Assembly (NCBI GenBank): GCA_965248255.1
Contig: CBDFIW010000002.1
Coordinates: forward strand, 434,001-498,000
Length of the DNA stretch: 64,000 bases
From: JAKZVK01 sp965248255
GTDB taxonomy: Bacteria; Acidobacteriota; Terriglobia; Bryobacterales; UBA6623
Direction of reading: 5' to 3'
Below, piece by piece: positions 7,312 through 17,911 of the stretch. The notes beneath the pieces are model-generated. The model was not told where the DNA came from. It did not search any database and saw only the letters and a list, made by a program, of their open reading frames with translations. The position numbers and the translations under genes are program-made. The number at the start of each line of letters is the position of its first letter. Position 1 is the first letter of the stretch.

Positions 7312-8502
7312 CTACTCGACCACCTCGGTGACGGTGCCGGCGCCGATCGTCCGCGAGCCTTCCCGGATCGCAAACCGCAGCCCCTGCTCCATCGCCACCG
7401 CCGAGATCAACTCCACTTCCATCGTCACGTTGTCTCCCGGCATCACCATCTCCGTCCCCGCCGGCAACTGCGCCACTCCCGTCACGTCCGTCGTCCGAAA
7501 GTAAAACTGCGGCCGGTAGCCCTTGAAAAACGGCGTGTGCCTCCCCCCCTCGTCCTTCTTCAGCACGTACACCTCGCCCTTGAACTTCGTGTGCGGCGTG
7601 ATCGAGCCCGGCTTCGCCACCACCTGTCCCCGCTCCACCTCGTCCTTCTCCAATCCCCGCACCAACAGCCCCACGTTGTCCCCCGCTTCGCCCTGGTCCA
7701 AAAGCTTCTTGAACATCTCCACGCCCGTGATCACCTTCTTCTGCGTCTCCCCGAACCCCACGATCTCCATCTCCTCGCCTACCTTCACCGTCCCCCGCTC
7801 CACGCGCCCCGTCACCACCGTCCCGCGTCCCGAGATCGAGAAGATGTCTTCGATCGGCATCAGGAATGGCTTGTCCTTCTCCCGCTGCGGCGTCGGGATG
7901 TAGCTGTCCACCGCCTCCATCAGCTCGTCGATCTGCTTCTCCGCCGCGGCCTCCTCGCTGTCCAACGCCTTCAGCGCCGAGCCGCTGATCACCGGAATGT
8001 CGTCGCCCGGAAAACCGTAGCTGGTCAACAATTCCCGCACCTCCAGCTCCACCAGCTCCAACAATTCGGGGTCGTCAACCACATCCACCTTGTTCAAAAA
8101 CACCACGATGTGCGGCACGCCCACCTGCCGCGCCAGCAGAATGTGCTCGCGGGTTTGCGGCATCGGCCCGTCGTCGGCGCCGACCACCAGGATGGCGCCG
8201 TCCATCTGCGCCGCGCCGGTGATCATGTTCTTGATGTAGTCGGCATGGCCGGGACAGTCTACGTGCGCGTAGTGGCGGTTGGCGGTCTGGTACTCGACGT
8301 GTGCCAGGGCGATAGTGATGCCGCGCGCTTTTTCCTCCGGCGCGTTGTCGATCGAGTCGAACGAGCGGAACGACACGCTGGCATCGTGCTTCTGCAGCAC
8401 CTTGGTGATGGCCGCGGTCAGGGTGGTCTTGCCGTGGTCGATATGTCCAATCGTCCCCACGTTCACGTGCGGCTTGCTGCGATCAAATTTCTCCTTCGCC
8501 AT
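7312..8502 (-). CDS. tuf: Elongation factor Tu
   Basis: This GTPase delivers aminoacyl-tRNA to the ribosome. At 396 residues it is complete: G1 GHIDHGKTT, switch I ARGITI, G3 DCPGHADYIKNM, G4 NKVDVVDD, G5 SGSALK, then beta-barrel domains 2 and 3 ending GAGTVTEVVE. The gene uses strikingly C-rich third positions compared with its neighbours, as expected for very high expression. It lies between fusA and rpsJ. A second tuf copy, if present, is outside the window. Confidence 0.98.
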   Translation of the reverse strand: MAKEKFDRSKPHVNVGTIGHIDHGKTTLTAAITKVLQKHDASVSFRSFDSIDNAPEEKARGITIALAHVEYQTANRHYAHVDCPGHADYIKNMITGAAQMDGAILVVGADDGPMPQTREHILLARQVGVPHIVVFLNKVDVVDDPELLELVELEVRELLTSYGFPGDDIPVISGSALKALDSEEAAAEKQIDELMEAVDSYIPTPQREKDKPFLMPIEDIFSISGRGTVVTGRVERGTVKVGEEMEIVGFGETQKKVITGVEMFKKLLDQGEAGDNVGLLVRGLEKDEVERGQVVAKPGSITPHTKFKGEVYVLKKDEGGRHTPFFKGYRPQFYFRTTDVTGVAQLPAGTEMVMPGDNVTMEVELISAVAMEQGLRFAIREGSRTIGAGTVTEVVE

Positions 8503-8551
8503 CTCTGCCTCTCTTCGTTGAACTGCAGTTCCGAATCCGCCCGCCGCCGGG

Positions 8552-10639
<2,088 letters not shown>

Positions 10640-10695
10640 GGCACACTAAGAGCGGCGCTGAGCCGGATCCTGTTTGCTCTCCGTCCCGCGCCACC

Positions 10696-11166
10696 TCACC
10701 ACCGATAATGAGCGAACGCCTTGTTGGCTTCCGCCATGCGGTGGATATCATCCCGTCGTTTGATGGCCGTGCCCCGATTGGCCGCGGCGTCGAGAATCTC
10801 GGCGCAGAGCTTTTCCGCCATGCTCTTCTCGCTCCGTGACCGCGCGAAGTTGATCAACCACCGGATCGCCAGACTTGTGCGGCGATGCGAGTCGACCTCG
10901 ATCGGCACTTGATAGTTGGCGCCGCCGACCCGGCGGGACTTGACTTCCACCGCGGGCTTGCAGTTCTCCACGGCCTTCTTGAAGACTTTCAGCGGGTCCT
11001 CGTTTCCCCGCTCACGGACCTTCTCCATGCAGGTGTAGAAGATACGCTCGGAAGTCCGCTTCTTGCCGTCCCACATCATCGAGTTGATGAAACGCGACAC
11101 CAGGGTCGAATTAAAGACCGGGTCGGGCTGCTGGGTTCGCTTGTCGATCTCTCTCCGGCGCGGCAT
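10696..11166 (-). CDS. rpsG: 30S ribosomal protein S7
   Basis: S7 nucleates assembly of the 30S head and lies near the E site. The ATG at 11166 (MPRRREIDKRTQQPDPVF) is chosen; a start 28 codons upstream overlaps rpsL and lacks homology. Motifs: NSMMWDGKKRTSERIFY, ENCKPAVEVKSRRVGGANYQ, RRTSLAIRWLINFARSR and KRRDDIHRMAEANKAFAHYR. 156 residues is standard. Confidence 0.97.
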   Translation of the reverse strand: MPRRREIDKRTQQPDPVFNSTLVSRFINSMMWDGKKRTSERIFYTCMEKVRERGNEDPLKVFKKAVENCKPAVEVKSRRVGGANYQVPIEVDSHRRTSLAIRWLINFARSRSEKSMAEKLCAEILDAAANRGTAIKRRDDIHRMAEANKAFAHYRW

Positions 11167-11197
11167 GATGGTTTTTCCGGCGGCTCCAGACCGCAGA

Positions 11198-11572
11198 CTA
11201 CTGTTTCGGGCGCTTCGCTCCGTACTTGCTGCGGGACTGACGGCGGTCACTCACGCCCGCGGCGTCGAGCGATCCACGGATGACGTGGTACCGCACGCCT
11301 GGCAAATCCTTCACGCGGCCGCCGCGGATAAGAACGATCGAGTGCTCCTGCAAGTTGTGCCCGACCCCGGGTATGTAGGTAGTCACCTCGATGCCGTTCG
11401 TCAGGCGAACGCGGGCTACCTTGCGTAGAGCCGAGTTGGGCTTCTTCGGCGTCACTGTGTATACCCTCGTGCAGACACCTCGCTTTTGCGGGCAGCCCTG
11501 CAAGGCCGGACTCGCGGTCCCGAACTTCGGACGCTTGCGTCCCAGCCGAATCAATTGATTAAACGTAGGCAC
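11198..11572 (-). CDS. rpsL: 30S ribosomal protein S12
   Basis: S12 controls decoding fidelity. It starts with GTG at 11570-11572, preceded by a GAGGGAG Shine-Dalgarno. The 124 residues show MPTFNQLIRLGRKRP, TVTPKKPNSALRKVARVRLT (the KPNSALRK segment holds the streptomycin-resistance lysines, wild-type here) and PGVGHNLQEHSIVLIRGGRV with the usual Asp-methylthiolation site replaced by the N/Q context. It is first in the long ribosomal run. Confidence 0.97.
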   Translation of the reverse strand: MPTFNQLIRLGRKRPKFGTASPALQGCPQKRGVCTRVYTVTPKKPNSALRKVARVRLTNGIEVTTYIPGVGHNLQEHSIVLIRGGRVKDLPGVRYHVIRGSLDAAGVSDRRQSRSKYGAKRPKQ

Positions 11573-12019
11573 CGCTTACTCCCTCAAGCTCCTGTCCTGA
11601 CTCCGGCGTCGCACCACCAGAATCTGCCGTTGCCGCGCCCGGAACACCTCCCGGGCACAAAGCGCGGGCACACTATCCTTTCAACAGTACTTTCCGTGAT
11701 TGAGGATCCGCCGCCCTAATGCGGTCTGCCAAGTGCAGACCTTCTCGGCGCCGGAATCACTAGGGGCCTAAAACCGCTCGGGCCTCGTTCTCCCCAAGCG
11801 AGCTAAATCCACTACGAACGGTCGAGACAAAACCATCGCTCAGTCTCGGCCAGCTGCCTTGAGACTAACCGTTCACTCGAACTACAGGACAGCAGCAGAA
11901 ACGCTAGCCTTAGGATCAATATATCGAAACGTTCAAACACCTGTCAACAAGGGGAATCGTCACAAAACAAAGCGTCTCAGGCCCTGCACCCTAACTCCAG
12001 CGGGATGCGATCGAGGACC
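11573..12019. other. Intergenic leader region upstream of the ribosomal operon
   Basis: This 447-bp gene-free stretch separates rpsL from the converging end of the secreted-protein gene at 12020. It holds the promoter at 11918-11947 and a ~340-nt transcribed leader. The leader contains a perfect 7-bp hairpin (GGTCTGC at 11723-11729 with GCAGACC at 11735-11741) and a possible AGTCTC/GAGACT pairing around 11841-11865. I found no credible short open frame with a good Shine-Dalgarno. Confidence 0.6.
11918..11947 (-). promoter_or_regulatory. Sigma70-type promoter for the str-S10-spc operon
   Basis: Read on the minus strand, TTGACA (11942-11947) and TATATT (11918-11923) are separated by 18 bp, a near-consensus housekeeping promoter directed toward rpsL. 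It stands out in a GC-rich background. Transcription would begin near 11910, about 340 nt upstream of the rpsL GTG. Confidence 0.72.
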
Positions 12020-12670
12020 TCATTCCTCGGAATGCCCGTATACGACCACCCCTATCGCGTCGTCAACCACCTTCAGATCGAGGATCCAGTGCTCCATGTC
12101 GTTTTCCCACAGGTGCGGGTCGGCGCCATCGCCTTCGGGCAACTCGACGCGGACAATCGTGGGGTGAGGATTCCCAATGGTAAAGCTCATGTCGACGAGA
12201 TCGTCGAACCCGTAGTTCGTGGCCGGCTCAGCGTCCTGGGCAACTGGGGTCAGCAGCACAAAGTCGCGGCTTGGAGCCGCTCCCATGTGATTGCCGTCCT
12301 CGGGATGGAGCCCGTAGCGCAAGGTGTAGATTCCACCAGGGATATGCTGTGCTCGGAAGTCAGAACTCTTCTCGGGATAACGCACCAGGCCCACCAGGGC
12401 GCCCTCGGGAATCGTGTCGAAGCGGATGCCGAATCCTGAGACCGGGTCGCCGGTGAAAGCCTCCTTGCGGCCCCAGTACTCGGCAACGACCTTCCCGTCC
12501 GGCCCCTTCACTCGAGCGCCGTCAGCGTGCAGCATCGCGCCTAGAGCCTCGGGAACACCGTCGCTCGGGGGAGGACCGGCAGCCTCCGCTGAGAAATCGG
12601 CGCCCGCGACCGACGCCACGATGAACAGCGACAGCAGGCAAACCATCTGTCGAACCCTGACTCTTCTCAT
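12020..12670 (-). CDS. Secreted protein of unknown function
   Basis: The 216-residue product begins with a Sec signal peptide (MRRVRVRQMVCLLSLFIVAS, then VAGADFSAEA) and so acts outside the cytoplasm. I chose the ATG at 12670 because GGGAGAG lies just upstream; a start 17 codons further up has no such site. The mature part has no domain I can name with confidence. It includes EYWGRKEAFTG, GIRFDTIPEGALVGLVRYPE and YGLHPEDGNHMG, resembling small secreted proteins common in acidobacterial genomes. The next gene upstream ends in its own terminator, so this is probably transcribed alone. Confidence 0.75.
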   Translation of the reverse strand: MRRVRVRQMVCLLSLFIVASVAGADFSAEAAGPPPSDGVPEALGAMLHADGARVKGPDGKVVAEYWGRKEAFTGDPVSGFGIRFDTIPEGALVGLVRYPEKSSDFRAQHIPGGIYTLRYGLHPEDGNHMGAAPSRDFVLLTPVAQDAEPATNYGFDDLVDMSFTIGNPHPTIVRVELPEGDGADPHLWENDMEHWILDLKVVDDAIGVVVYGHSEE

Positions 12671-12749
12671 GGCCACTCTCCCTGCTAAGACTACGCGACA
12701 ACATGCCGCACGGTTACCCACCGCAACACCGCCGGCCCGGTACGGTACT

Positions 12750-12784
12750 CAAAACGAAAACAGGGAGCCGCCCCCGGCTCCCTG
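12750..12784 (-). terminator. Rho-independent terminator after the DUF1326 gene
   Basis: A perfect 10-bp stem (CAGGGAGCCG at 12761-12770 with CGGCTCCCTG at 12775-12784) encloses a 4-nt loop. On the minus strand it is followed by TTTTCGTTTT, the classical intrinsic terminator form. It lies 47 bp after the stop of the gene at 12832. Confidence 0.9.
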
Positions 12785-12831
12785 CCCACCATGATTTCGT
12801 TCTTCCTAGGTCCGCCGATCCGGCGGCTCGG

Positions 12832-13524
12832 TTAGTCCGTGTAGGCAGCCGAGCCGAGCGTGAACGTGCCGATGTAGGAGTTGCTGCGGTTCCGCTCGTC
12901 AAGTCGGAGGCCCAGCCCCTCGCCCGCGAATTTCGTCTGCATGCTGAACGCCGGCATCGCGTGGTCGAGGCTCACCAACGGGGCGAAGTACAAGTCATCC
13001 AAGTGGCAGAGTGAGTCGCTCTCGTGGATCGGCCGCGTCTGGATCCTAACCAAGTCACCGGCCTCCACCGTCGCGCGCCGCGCGTGAATGCTGCCGTCGA
13101 AGGCCAGTCGGATCGGCGCCTCATCACGGTGCACCACGGTCTCGAGCAATTCTCCACTGACGTGCTTGGCGAAACCCTCGAGGGTCGCGCGTTGCTCAGC
13201 CGTGGCTTGCTCGTCAAAGATGAGAGCTGCCTTGGCCGGATAGGGGCTGCTGAAAGGATCACCGAGCGTTGAGCTTGCCCGCACGACCGCCACTAGTTTG
13301 AGATCGTCAAGCGCCACGCCGTTCCAAGCGCCCTCGTCGATCCGCCAGGTCATCACGGCCACGTCGCCCGTCAAGCCCAACTCCGAGTTGGCAAAGCAGT
13401 GCGAGGTGTACACCTCCGCGTTCCGCGCCTCCACATAGGTTCCTCGAATCTCCTCCGCCGCGGCCATCGAGGTCGCCAGAACTAGCACCAAGGCCAACAG
13501 GCCTGCATACCGGAAGCTTCTCAT
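12832..13524 (-). CDS. Secreted DUF1326 family protein
   Basis: The 230-residue product has a signal peptide (MRSFRYAGLLALVLVLATSM, then AAAEE) followed by a DUF1326-type domain: GTYVEARNAEVYTSHCFANS, GDVAVMTWRIDEGAWNGVAL and VVRASSTLGDPFSSPYPAKA fit this family, whose function is unknown. The start at 13524 follows GGAGGGAA by about 7 nt; an ATG 18 codons upstream is less likely. A terminator lies directly downstream, so it is probably monocistronic. Confidence 0.78.
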   Translation of the reverse strand: MRSFRYAGLLALVLVLATSMAAAEEIRGTYVEARNAEVYTSHCFANSELGLTGDVAVMTWRIDEGAWNGVALDDLKLVAVVRASSTLGDPFSSPYPAKAALIFDEQATAEQRATLEGFAKHVSGELLETVVHRDEAPIRLAFDGSIHARRATVEAGDLVRIQTRPIHESDSLCHLDDLYFAPLVSLDHAMPAFSMQTKFAGEGLGLRLDERNRSNSYIGTFTLGSAAYTD

Positions 13525-13644
13525 TGTCGTGTTCCCTCCGAAAAGATCGTCTGTCAAAGCGTACACCTTAGACTTCATTCTACTAAGGTCGACCCACAGA
13601 CTGCCAGCGGGTTCAAGCCGGCCCAGCCCTCCACGAGCCGACTC

Positions 13645-13857
13645 CTAGAGCGGGTCGTAACAGGAACGCGAGGCGGTACAAGTGTCTTCACCGGCTACTT
13701 CACCGTCGGGGCCGAGACAATTCTGCGTGTAGACGCACCAGAAGTTACTGCCGTCGGCTTTCTCCGGCGAAGATTCCTCTTCCGTGTCGATGAACATGCC
13801 TTTCCAGCGAAGAGCATCACAACGCTGGTTGCGCACGCTGAAAGGTTTTTCCTGCAT
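13645..13857 (-). CDS. Small Cys-rich hypothetical protein at the end of the molybdoenzyme operon
   Basis: A 70-residue open frame starts 5 nt after the stop of the FAD-subunit gene, so it could be cotranscribed with the dehydrogenase. It has five Cys residues (near 13, 41, 47, 60 and 66) spaced as singlets and pairs, with the C-terminal half reading NFWCVYTQNCLGPDGE and DTCTASRSCYDPL. There is no signal peptide. It resembles no family I can name; the cysteines suggest a metal-binding or disulfide-containing peptide. Its position and composition support a real gene, but no homology supports it. Confidence 0.55.
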   Translation of the reverse strand: MQEKPFSVRNQRCDALRWKGMFIDTEEESSPEKADGSNFWCVYTQNCLGPDGEVAGEDTCTASRSCYDPL

Positions 13858-13862
13858 GGCGA

Positions 13863-14840
13863 CTACGAAGCTGCCCTCATAATAGCCCGCTTGACCGCGA
13901 CACTGGCCAATTGCACCTTGTGCTTGTTGCGGCTCAAGGGGGTCGCGGCGGCCACCGCCGCCTTGCCGGCCTGCATGGCCACATCTTCAGACACGGCCTT
14001 GCCGGTCAGCGCCCGTTCGGCTTGAGAAGAACGCCACGGCGTAGGCGCCACATGGCCTAGAACAACCCGCGCACTCTCGACCGTACCTCCGCTCATCTTG
14101 AGCGCCACTGAAGCGGTCGCCAAGGGCCAGTCCATCAACTGCCTCTGGCGCACTTCGTAAGTGGCGTTGTTGCCGCCGGTGGCGATCTTGATCTGCGTCA
14201 AGATCTCGTTGGCCTTGATCGTCGCCTCGCGATCCCTATCACTGCTGGGCGTTTGGTAGAGTTTCTCGATCGCGACGTCACGCTCGCCATCGGGACCGAC
14301 CAGGGTCACCGACGCACCAAGAGCGATCAGAGCCGGCGCCAAACTCGAAGCGCTCACAAAATAGGCAGGCCCTTTGTTTCCGAGGATGGCATGATACTGA
14401 TTCTCTCCCTCGGGAACCAGCGACTTGCCCTTCGCGTCTTTCGCCAGCAAGCCGTAGCCGTTGCGGAAATACCAACAACGCGGCCGTTGGAGAAGGTCAC
14501 CGCCCACGGTACCCATGGCGCGCATCTGCGGGCTGGTCACCCCTTCGGCGGCCTGTATGAGGGAAGGAAAACGCTTGGAGAGCCCGGCAGCCTCAGCCAT
14601 CAACGCGTCCAGGGTAACCGCCGCACCGATCTGGACGCCGCCGCCCGGCTGGGCCCCAATGCTGCTCATGCCCCGCACGTTCTTGAGGCTGACGACGCGT
14701 TTGGGAGTGTGGATTCGCTCCTTCATCAAGCTGAGCAGATCGGTGCCCCCGGCGAGTACGTCTGCCTCGCCCCAATTGGACGAGAGCAGTCCGACCGCTT
14801 CTTTGACGGAGCTGGGAGCTGCATATTCAAAGGCTTGCAT
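13863..14840 (-). CDS. Xanthine dehydrogenase-family FAD-binding subunit
   Basis: This 325-residue protein is the medium subunit of a xanthine dehydrogenase/aldehyde oxidase family complex and passes electrons from the iron-sulfur clusters to FAD. The N-terminal PCMH-type FAD domain shows YAAPSSVKEAVGLLSS, VLAGGTDLLSLMKERIHTPK and GTVGGDLLQRPRCWYFRNGY. The C-terminal CO dehydrogenase flavoprotein domain ends near residue 320. Its ATG shares a base with the upstream stop (TAATG), indicating translational coupling to the catalytic subunit. Confidence 0.93.
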   Translation of the reverse strand: MQAFEYAAPSSVKEAVGLLSSNWGEADVLAGGTDLLSLMKERIHTPKRVVSLKNVRGMSSIGAQPGGGVQIGAAVTLDALMAEAAGLSKRFPSLIQAAEGVTSPQMRAMGTVGGDLLQRPRCWYFRNGYGLLAKDAKGKSLVPEGENQYHAILGNKGPAYFVSASSLAPALIALGASVTLVGPDGERDVAIEKLYQTPSSDRDREATIKANEILTQIKIATGGNNATYEVRQRQLMDWPLATASVALKMSGGTVESARVVLGHVAPTPWRSSQAERALTGKAVSEDVAMQAGKAAVAAATPLSRNKHKVQLASVAVKRAIMRAAS

Positions 14841-17011
14841 TACGCCATCCCTCCCTTCTTCTCCAAGGCCGCCAGGACCTTGTCGGGTGTGAGTGGTACC
14901 GTCGGCACGCGAACACCGAGCGCATTGGCGACCGCATTCGAGATGGCCGCCTGCGGTGAAATCGCCGGGGGCTCGCCCAGTCCGATCACCCCACGATCGT
15001 CATAGACGCCGGTCATCATGTGCACGACCAGCTCACCAATGTCGCCGATGCCGGCCAGCTTGTAGAACTCCATGTCGGCGTTCAGGTACTGGCCTGTCGG
15101 CTGGTCGTAGATCCGCTCTTCCCACAGGGCTGAGCAGATCCCCATGATCATTGAACCGTAGACTTGGCTTTCGGCTGTCTTCAAGTCGATGATCAGGCCG
15201 CAATCTTGCACCGCCACCATCTTGTTCATCGTGACGATGCCGGTCTCGGTGTCGACCGAAACGTCGGCCATCTGCACACCGCCCACGCCGCTGTCGGCGA
15301 GCTTGCCGCCGTCCTTGTCAGGCTGCTTGCCCATCTCGGAGATGGTCTTGGTGCCGAGTTTCCGGCAGGCCTTGGCCCACTCCAACCGCTTCTTCGGATT
15401 CGATTTGAGGCGAAGGTAACCACCCTTGGCTTCGATATCATCCGGTGAGGAAGCTCCCAGGTCGCTCGCAACCGTCTCCTTCAGCTTCTCGAGCGCGTTG
15501 ACTGCTGCCCGTCGTGTCGAAGACGAGACGCCGCCTACTGTTGTGCTGCCGCCGGAAGGTCCCGAAGGCGGGTAGGTGCTGTCGCCGATATTGACCTGAA
15601 CCTGATTGATCCCTAGGCCCAAGGTCTCGGCCAGCACGATGCCGATGACCGTCTGTGTCCCACTGCCGAGATCCTGGCTGCCCAGCTCGGCTGTCGCTTT
15701 GCCATCCGGCTCGATCGTCACCTTGCACTGGCTGTCGTGAGGACGACCGCCCCAGGTGTGGATCGAAAGCCCCAGCCCGCGCTTGACGTGCCCCGAAGCC
15801 GGGTCGCCGGCGGGGTGGTACTTGGCCTTCCAGTCCATCAACTCGGCACCCTTGTCCAGCTCGACTCGATAGACGTCGGGTCGTGACGTGAACTTGGCGT
15901 TCGTCTTAAAGAAATCGACCGGGTCGATCTTCATCTTCTCGGCCAGATCCGTCAGCGCGCAGTGGGTGATCACCGCTAACTGCGGATGACGTGGCGCTCT
16001 CCAGGCCCGTGCAGGACCCGTGTTGGTCGCCACGTTCACGTGGCGCACGTGATGGCTGAGATTTTCGAGGAAGACGTAGGGCAGAGCCCCTGAAGGATTA
16101 CTGCCGCGGCCCATGCCACTGGTGGACCAGCTTTCGCATTCAAACGCCGTCAGCGTGCCGTCTCGCTTGGCGCCGACTTTGACTTTGCCGTACCAGGAGG
16201 GCCGACCGCCCGCGCCCATTAGCTCCTCGTCACGATCAAGCATGATCTTGACCGGCCTGCCGGTCATCCTCGACAGCTTGGCCGCGGCGACACCCCAACT
16301 GTCAATGGCGAACTTGCTGCCGAAACCGCCGCCCATGTAGGGAGTGATGATCCGGACGTCGCTCGGGCTGACCTTCGGCAAGGATGGGTCCGTCGAAAGG
16401 TTTTTCGCCAGGTCGGGGCCGATGCGGCCCACCGCTTGGGTGGAAGCCCAGACAGTGATGTCCTTTTCACCCTTCCAGTGAATCGTGTTGCCGTGGGGCT
16501 CCATGCAACAGTGCGTGATGGAGGCACTGCCGTAGTAACCTTCGTGTGTTTCGTCCGCCTCTTGGAAGCTTTTGGCCGGATCGCCTTCGGTGTTGTCCTG
16601 CCCGGCCTTGGCCCGGTTGCCGACCTTGTTGAGGTCCTCTTCCTTCACGACATGAGGCAAGACTTCGTATTCAACTTTGAAGTTCTCCACCGCGTCGCGA
16701 GCAATCTCCTCGGTGTCGGCCGCGACCGCCGCGATCTCAGCGCCGACCCACTGCAACTCGTCACCGATGTCCTTGATCAGGACAACGCCGCGAACGCCGG
16801 CCGTCTTCTCCGCGCCGCTGGCGTCAATGCTCTTGATCCTGGCGTGCGCGTGAGGGCACGTGACGAGGCGCCCAACGAGCAGCCCTTCGGGGTTGCGGTC
16901 GTACGCGTATTTCGCTTTGCCGGTTGCCTTGGGCGGGCCGTCGAGGCGGTCCAACCGCCTGCCGATGAGACTGCGATCTGCTTGTGCCGGCCAATCGTAA
17001 CTAATCGCCAC
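14840..17011 (-). CDS. Xanthine dehydrogenase-family molybdopterin-binding catalytic subunit
   Basis: The large subunit of a molybdenum hydroxylase, about 723 residues. Domains in order: aldehyde oxidase/xanthine dehydrogenase a/b hammerhead (about 25-130, LDGPPKATGKAKYAYDRN), then two molybdopterin-binding regions (TPYMGGGFGSK; RAWRAPRHPQLAVITHCALT; GLGLSIHTWGG; ELGSQDLGSGTQTVIGIVLA; GEPPAISPQAAISNAVANAL). The last motif carries the conserved Glu (GLGEPP). I place the start at GTG 17009-17011, preceded by a perfect GAGGAGG, overlapping the end of the 2Fe-2S gene by 11 nt. The substrate cannot be deduced. Confidence 0.93.
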   Translation of the reverse strand: MAISYDWPAQADRSLIGRRLDRLDGPPKATGKAKYAYDRNPEGLLVGRLVTCPHAHARIKSIDASGAEKTAGVRGVVLIKDIGDELQWVGAEIAAVAADTEEIARDAVENFKVEYEVLPHVVKEEDLNKVGNRAKAGQDNTEGDPAKSFQEADETHEGYYGSASITHCCMEPHGNTIHWKGEKDITVWASTQAVGRIGPDLAKNLSTDPSLPKVSPSDVRIITPYMGGGFGSKFAIDSWGVAAAKLSRMTGRPVKIMLDRDEELMGAGGRPSWYGKVKVGAKRDGTLTAFECESWSTSGMGRGSNPSGALPYVFLENLSHHVRHVNVATNTGPARAWRAPRHPQLAVITHCALTDLAEKMKIDPVDFFKTNAKFTSRPDVYRVELDKGAELMDWKAKYHPAGDPASGHVKRGLGLSIHTWGGRPHDSQCKVTIEPDGKATAELGSQDLGSGTQTVIGIVLAETLGLGINQVQVNIGDSTYPPSGPSGGSTTVGGVSSSTRRAAVNALEKLKETVASDLGASSPDDIEAKGGYLRLKSNPKKRLEWAKACRKLGTKTISEMGKQPDKDGGKLADSGVGGVQMADVSVDTETGIVTMNKMVAVQDCGLIIDLKTAESQVYGSMIMGICSALWEERIYDQPTGQYLNADMEFYKLAGIGDIGELVVHMMTGVYDDRGVIGLGEPPAISPQAAISNAVANALGVRVPTVPLTPDKVLAALEKKGGMA

Positions 17012-17654
17012 GGCGTCCTCCTCTCGAACCACGGGCAGCATCCAGGGCCGCCTGTCGAACGCCGACGTAGGTTCCGCATCGGCAAATGTTTCCGCCCAAC
17101 CCCGCCTCGACGTCTGCCATGGAGGGATTCGGGTTCTTATCCAGGAACGACTTACACGCCATCACGAAGCCCGGCGTGCAGAAGCCGCACTGCTGGGCGT
17201 CATTGCTGACGAAAGCTTCCGAGACCGGGTGCATGCCGCCGCTGCGGGAGGCAAGCCCCTCGATCGTCTGAATGTCGCGGCCTTGCGCCTCGATCGCCAG
17301 CACTGAGCAGGCGTAGATGGCGCTGCCGTCCACGATGACCGTGCAGGCGCCGCAGGTGGCGCGATCGCACACCTTCTTCGCGCCGGTGTAGTCCAACCGG
17401 TTCCGCAACGCGTCCAAGAGTGTGACCCGCGGTTCCGCCTTGAGAGAATGGCTCTTGCCGTTGATGCGCAAGGTCATCTCGACCTCGCCCGGGCCCATCA
17501 TGTCACCCGCCGCGGGCGCGGCCTCCGCTTCGGGCGTCAGAATCGCCGCTCCAGCAACACCGCTTCCCGCGCCCACGCCCTGCAGAAACGTTCGGCGAGA
17601 GAAGCCGTTGTGGCGCTGCTGAGTCTTGTCTTGACCTTCTGTGGTCTTACTCAC
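17001..17654 (-). CDS. Xanthine dehydrogenase-family 2Fe-2S subunit with Tat signal
   Basis: This 217-residue subunit carries two 2Fe-2S clusters for electron transfer from the molybdenum site. Residues about 17-48 form a twin-arginine signal (FSRRTFLQGVGAGSG then an Ala-rich stretch), so the assembled enzyme should be exported folded to the periplasm. The plant-type ferredoxin motif KKVCDRATCGACTVIVDG and the second cluster motif QQCGFCTPGFVMAC plus GNICRCGTY are intact. The start is GTG at 17654 after GGAAGGTG. It is first in a gene order of 2Fe-2S, Mo, FAD, Cys-rich peptide. Confidence 0.93.
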   Translation of the reverse strand: MSKTTEGQDKTQQRHNGFSRRTFLQGVGAGSGVAGAAILTPEAEAAPAAGDMMGPGEVEMTLRINGKSHSLKAEPRVTLLDALRNRLDYTGAKKVCDRATCGACTVIVDGSAIYACSVLAIEAQGRDIQTIEGLASRSGGMHPVSEAFVSNDAQQCGFCTPGFVMACKSFLDKNPNPSMADVEAGLGGNICRCGTYVGVRQAALDAARGSRGGRRGD

Positions 17655-17911
17655 CAGGCACCTTCCTTTTGGTTAAGAATGCGTTGGGGTTCCCCATGCT
17701 GCAAGTGTGCGGGGAGGATACAGCCGGTAACACTATATCAAATCCACCTGGAGTGTAAAGCGGAGAAAAGGTAAACTTCGGAGGGGCGACACGGCAAGCC
17801 GGCGGGGCCGCAGGGAAGCACCTGCTTGCAGGGTGTGCGCGACGACTTACACCGCTCGGGTTCAGCGCCGATCGTCGTCCTGGCCGGCGCCCCAGCCGCC
17901 CTCGCGCGCTA

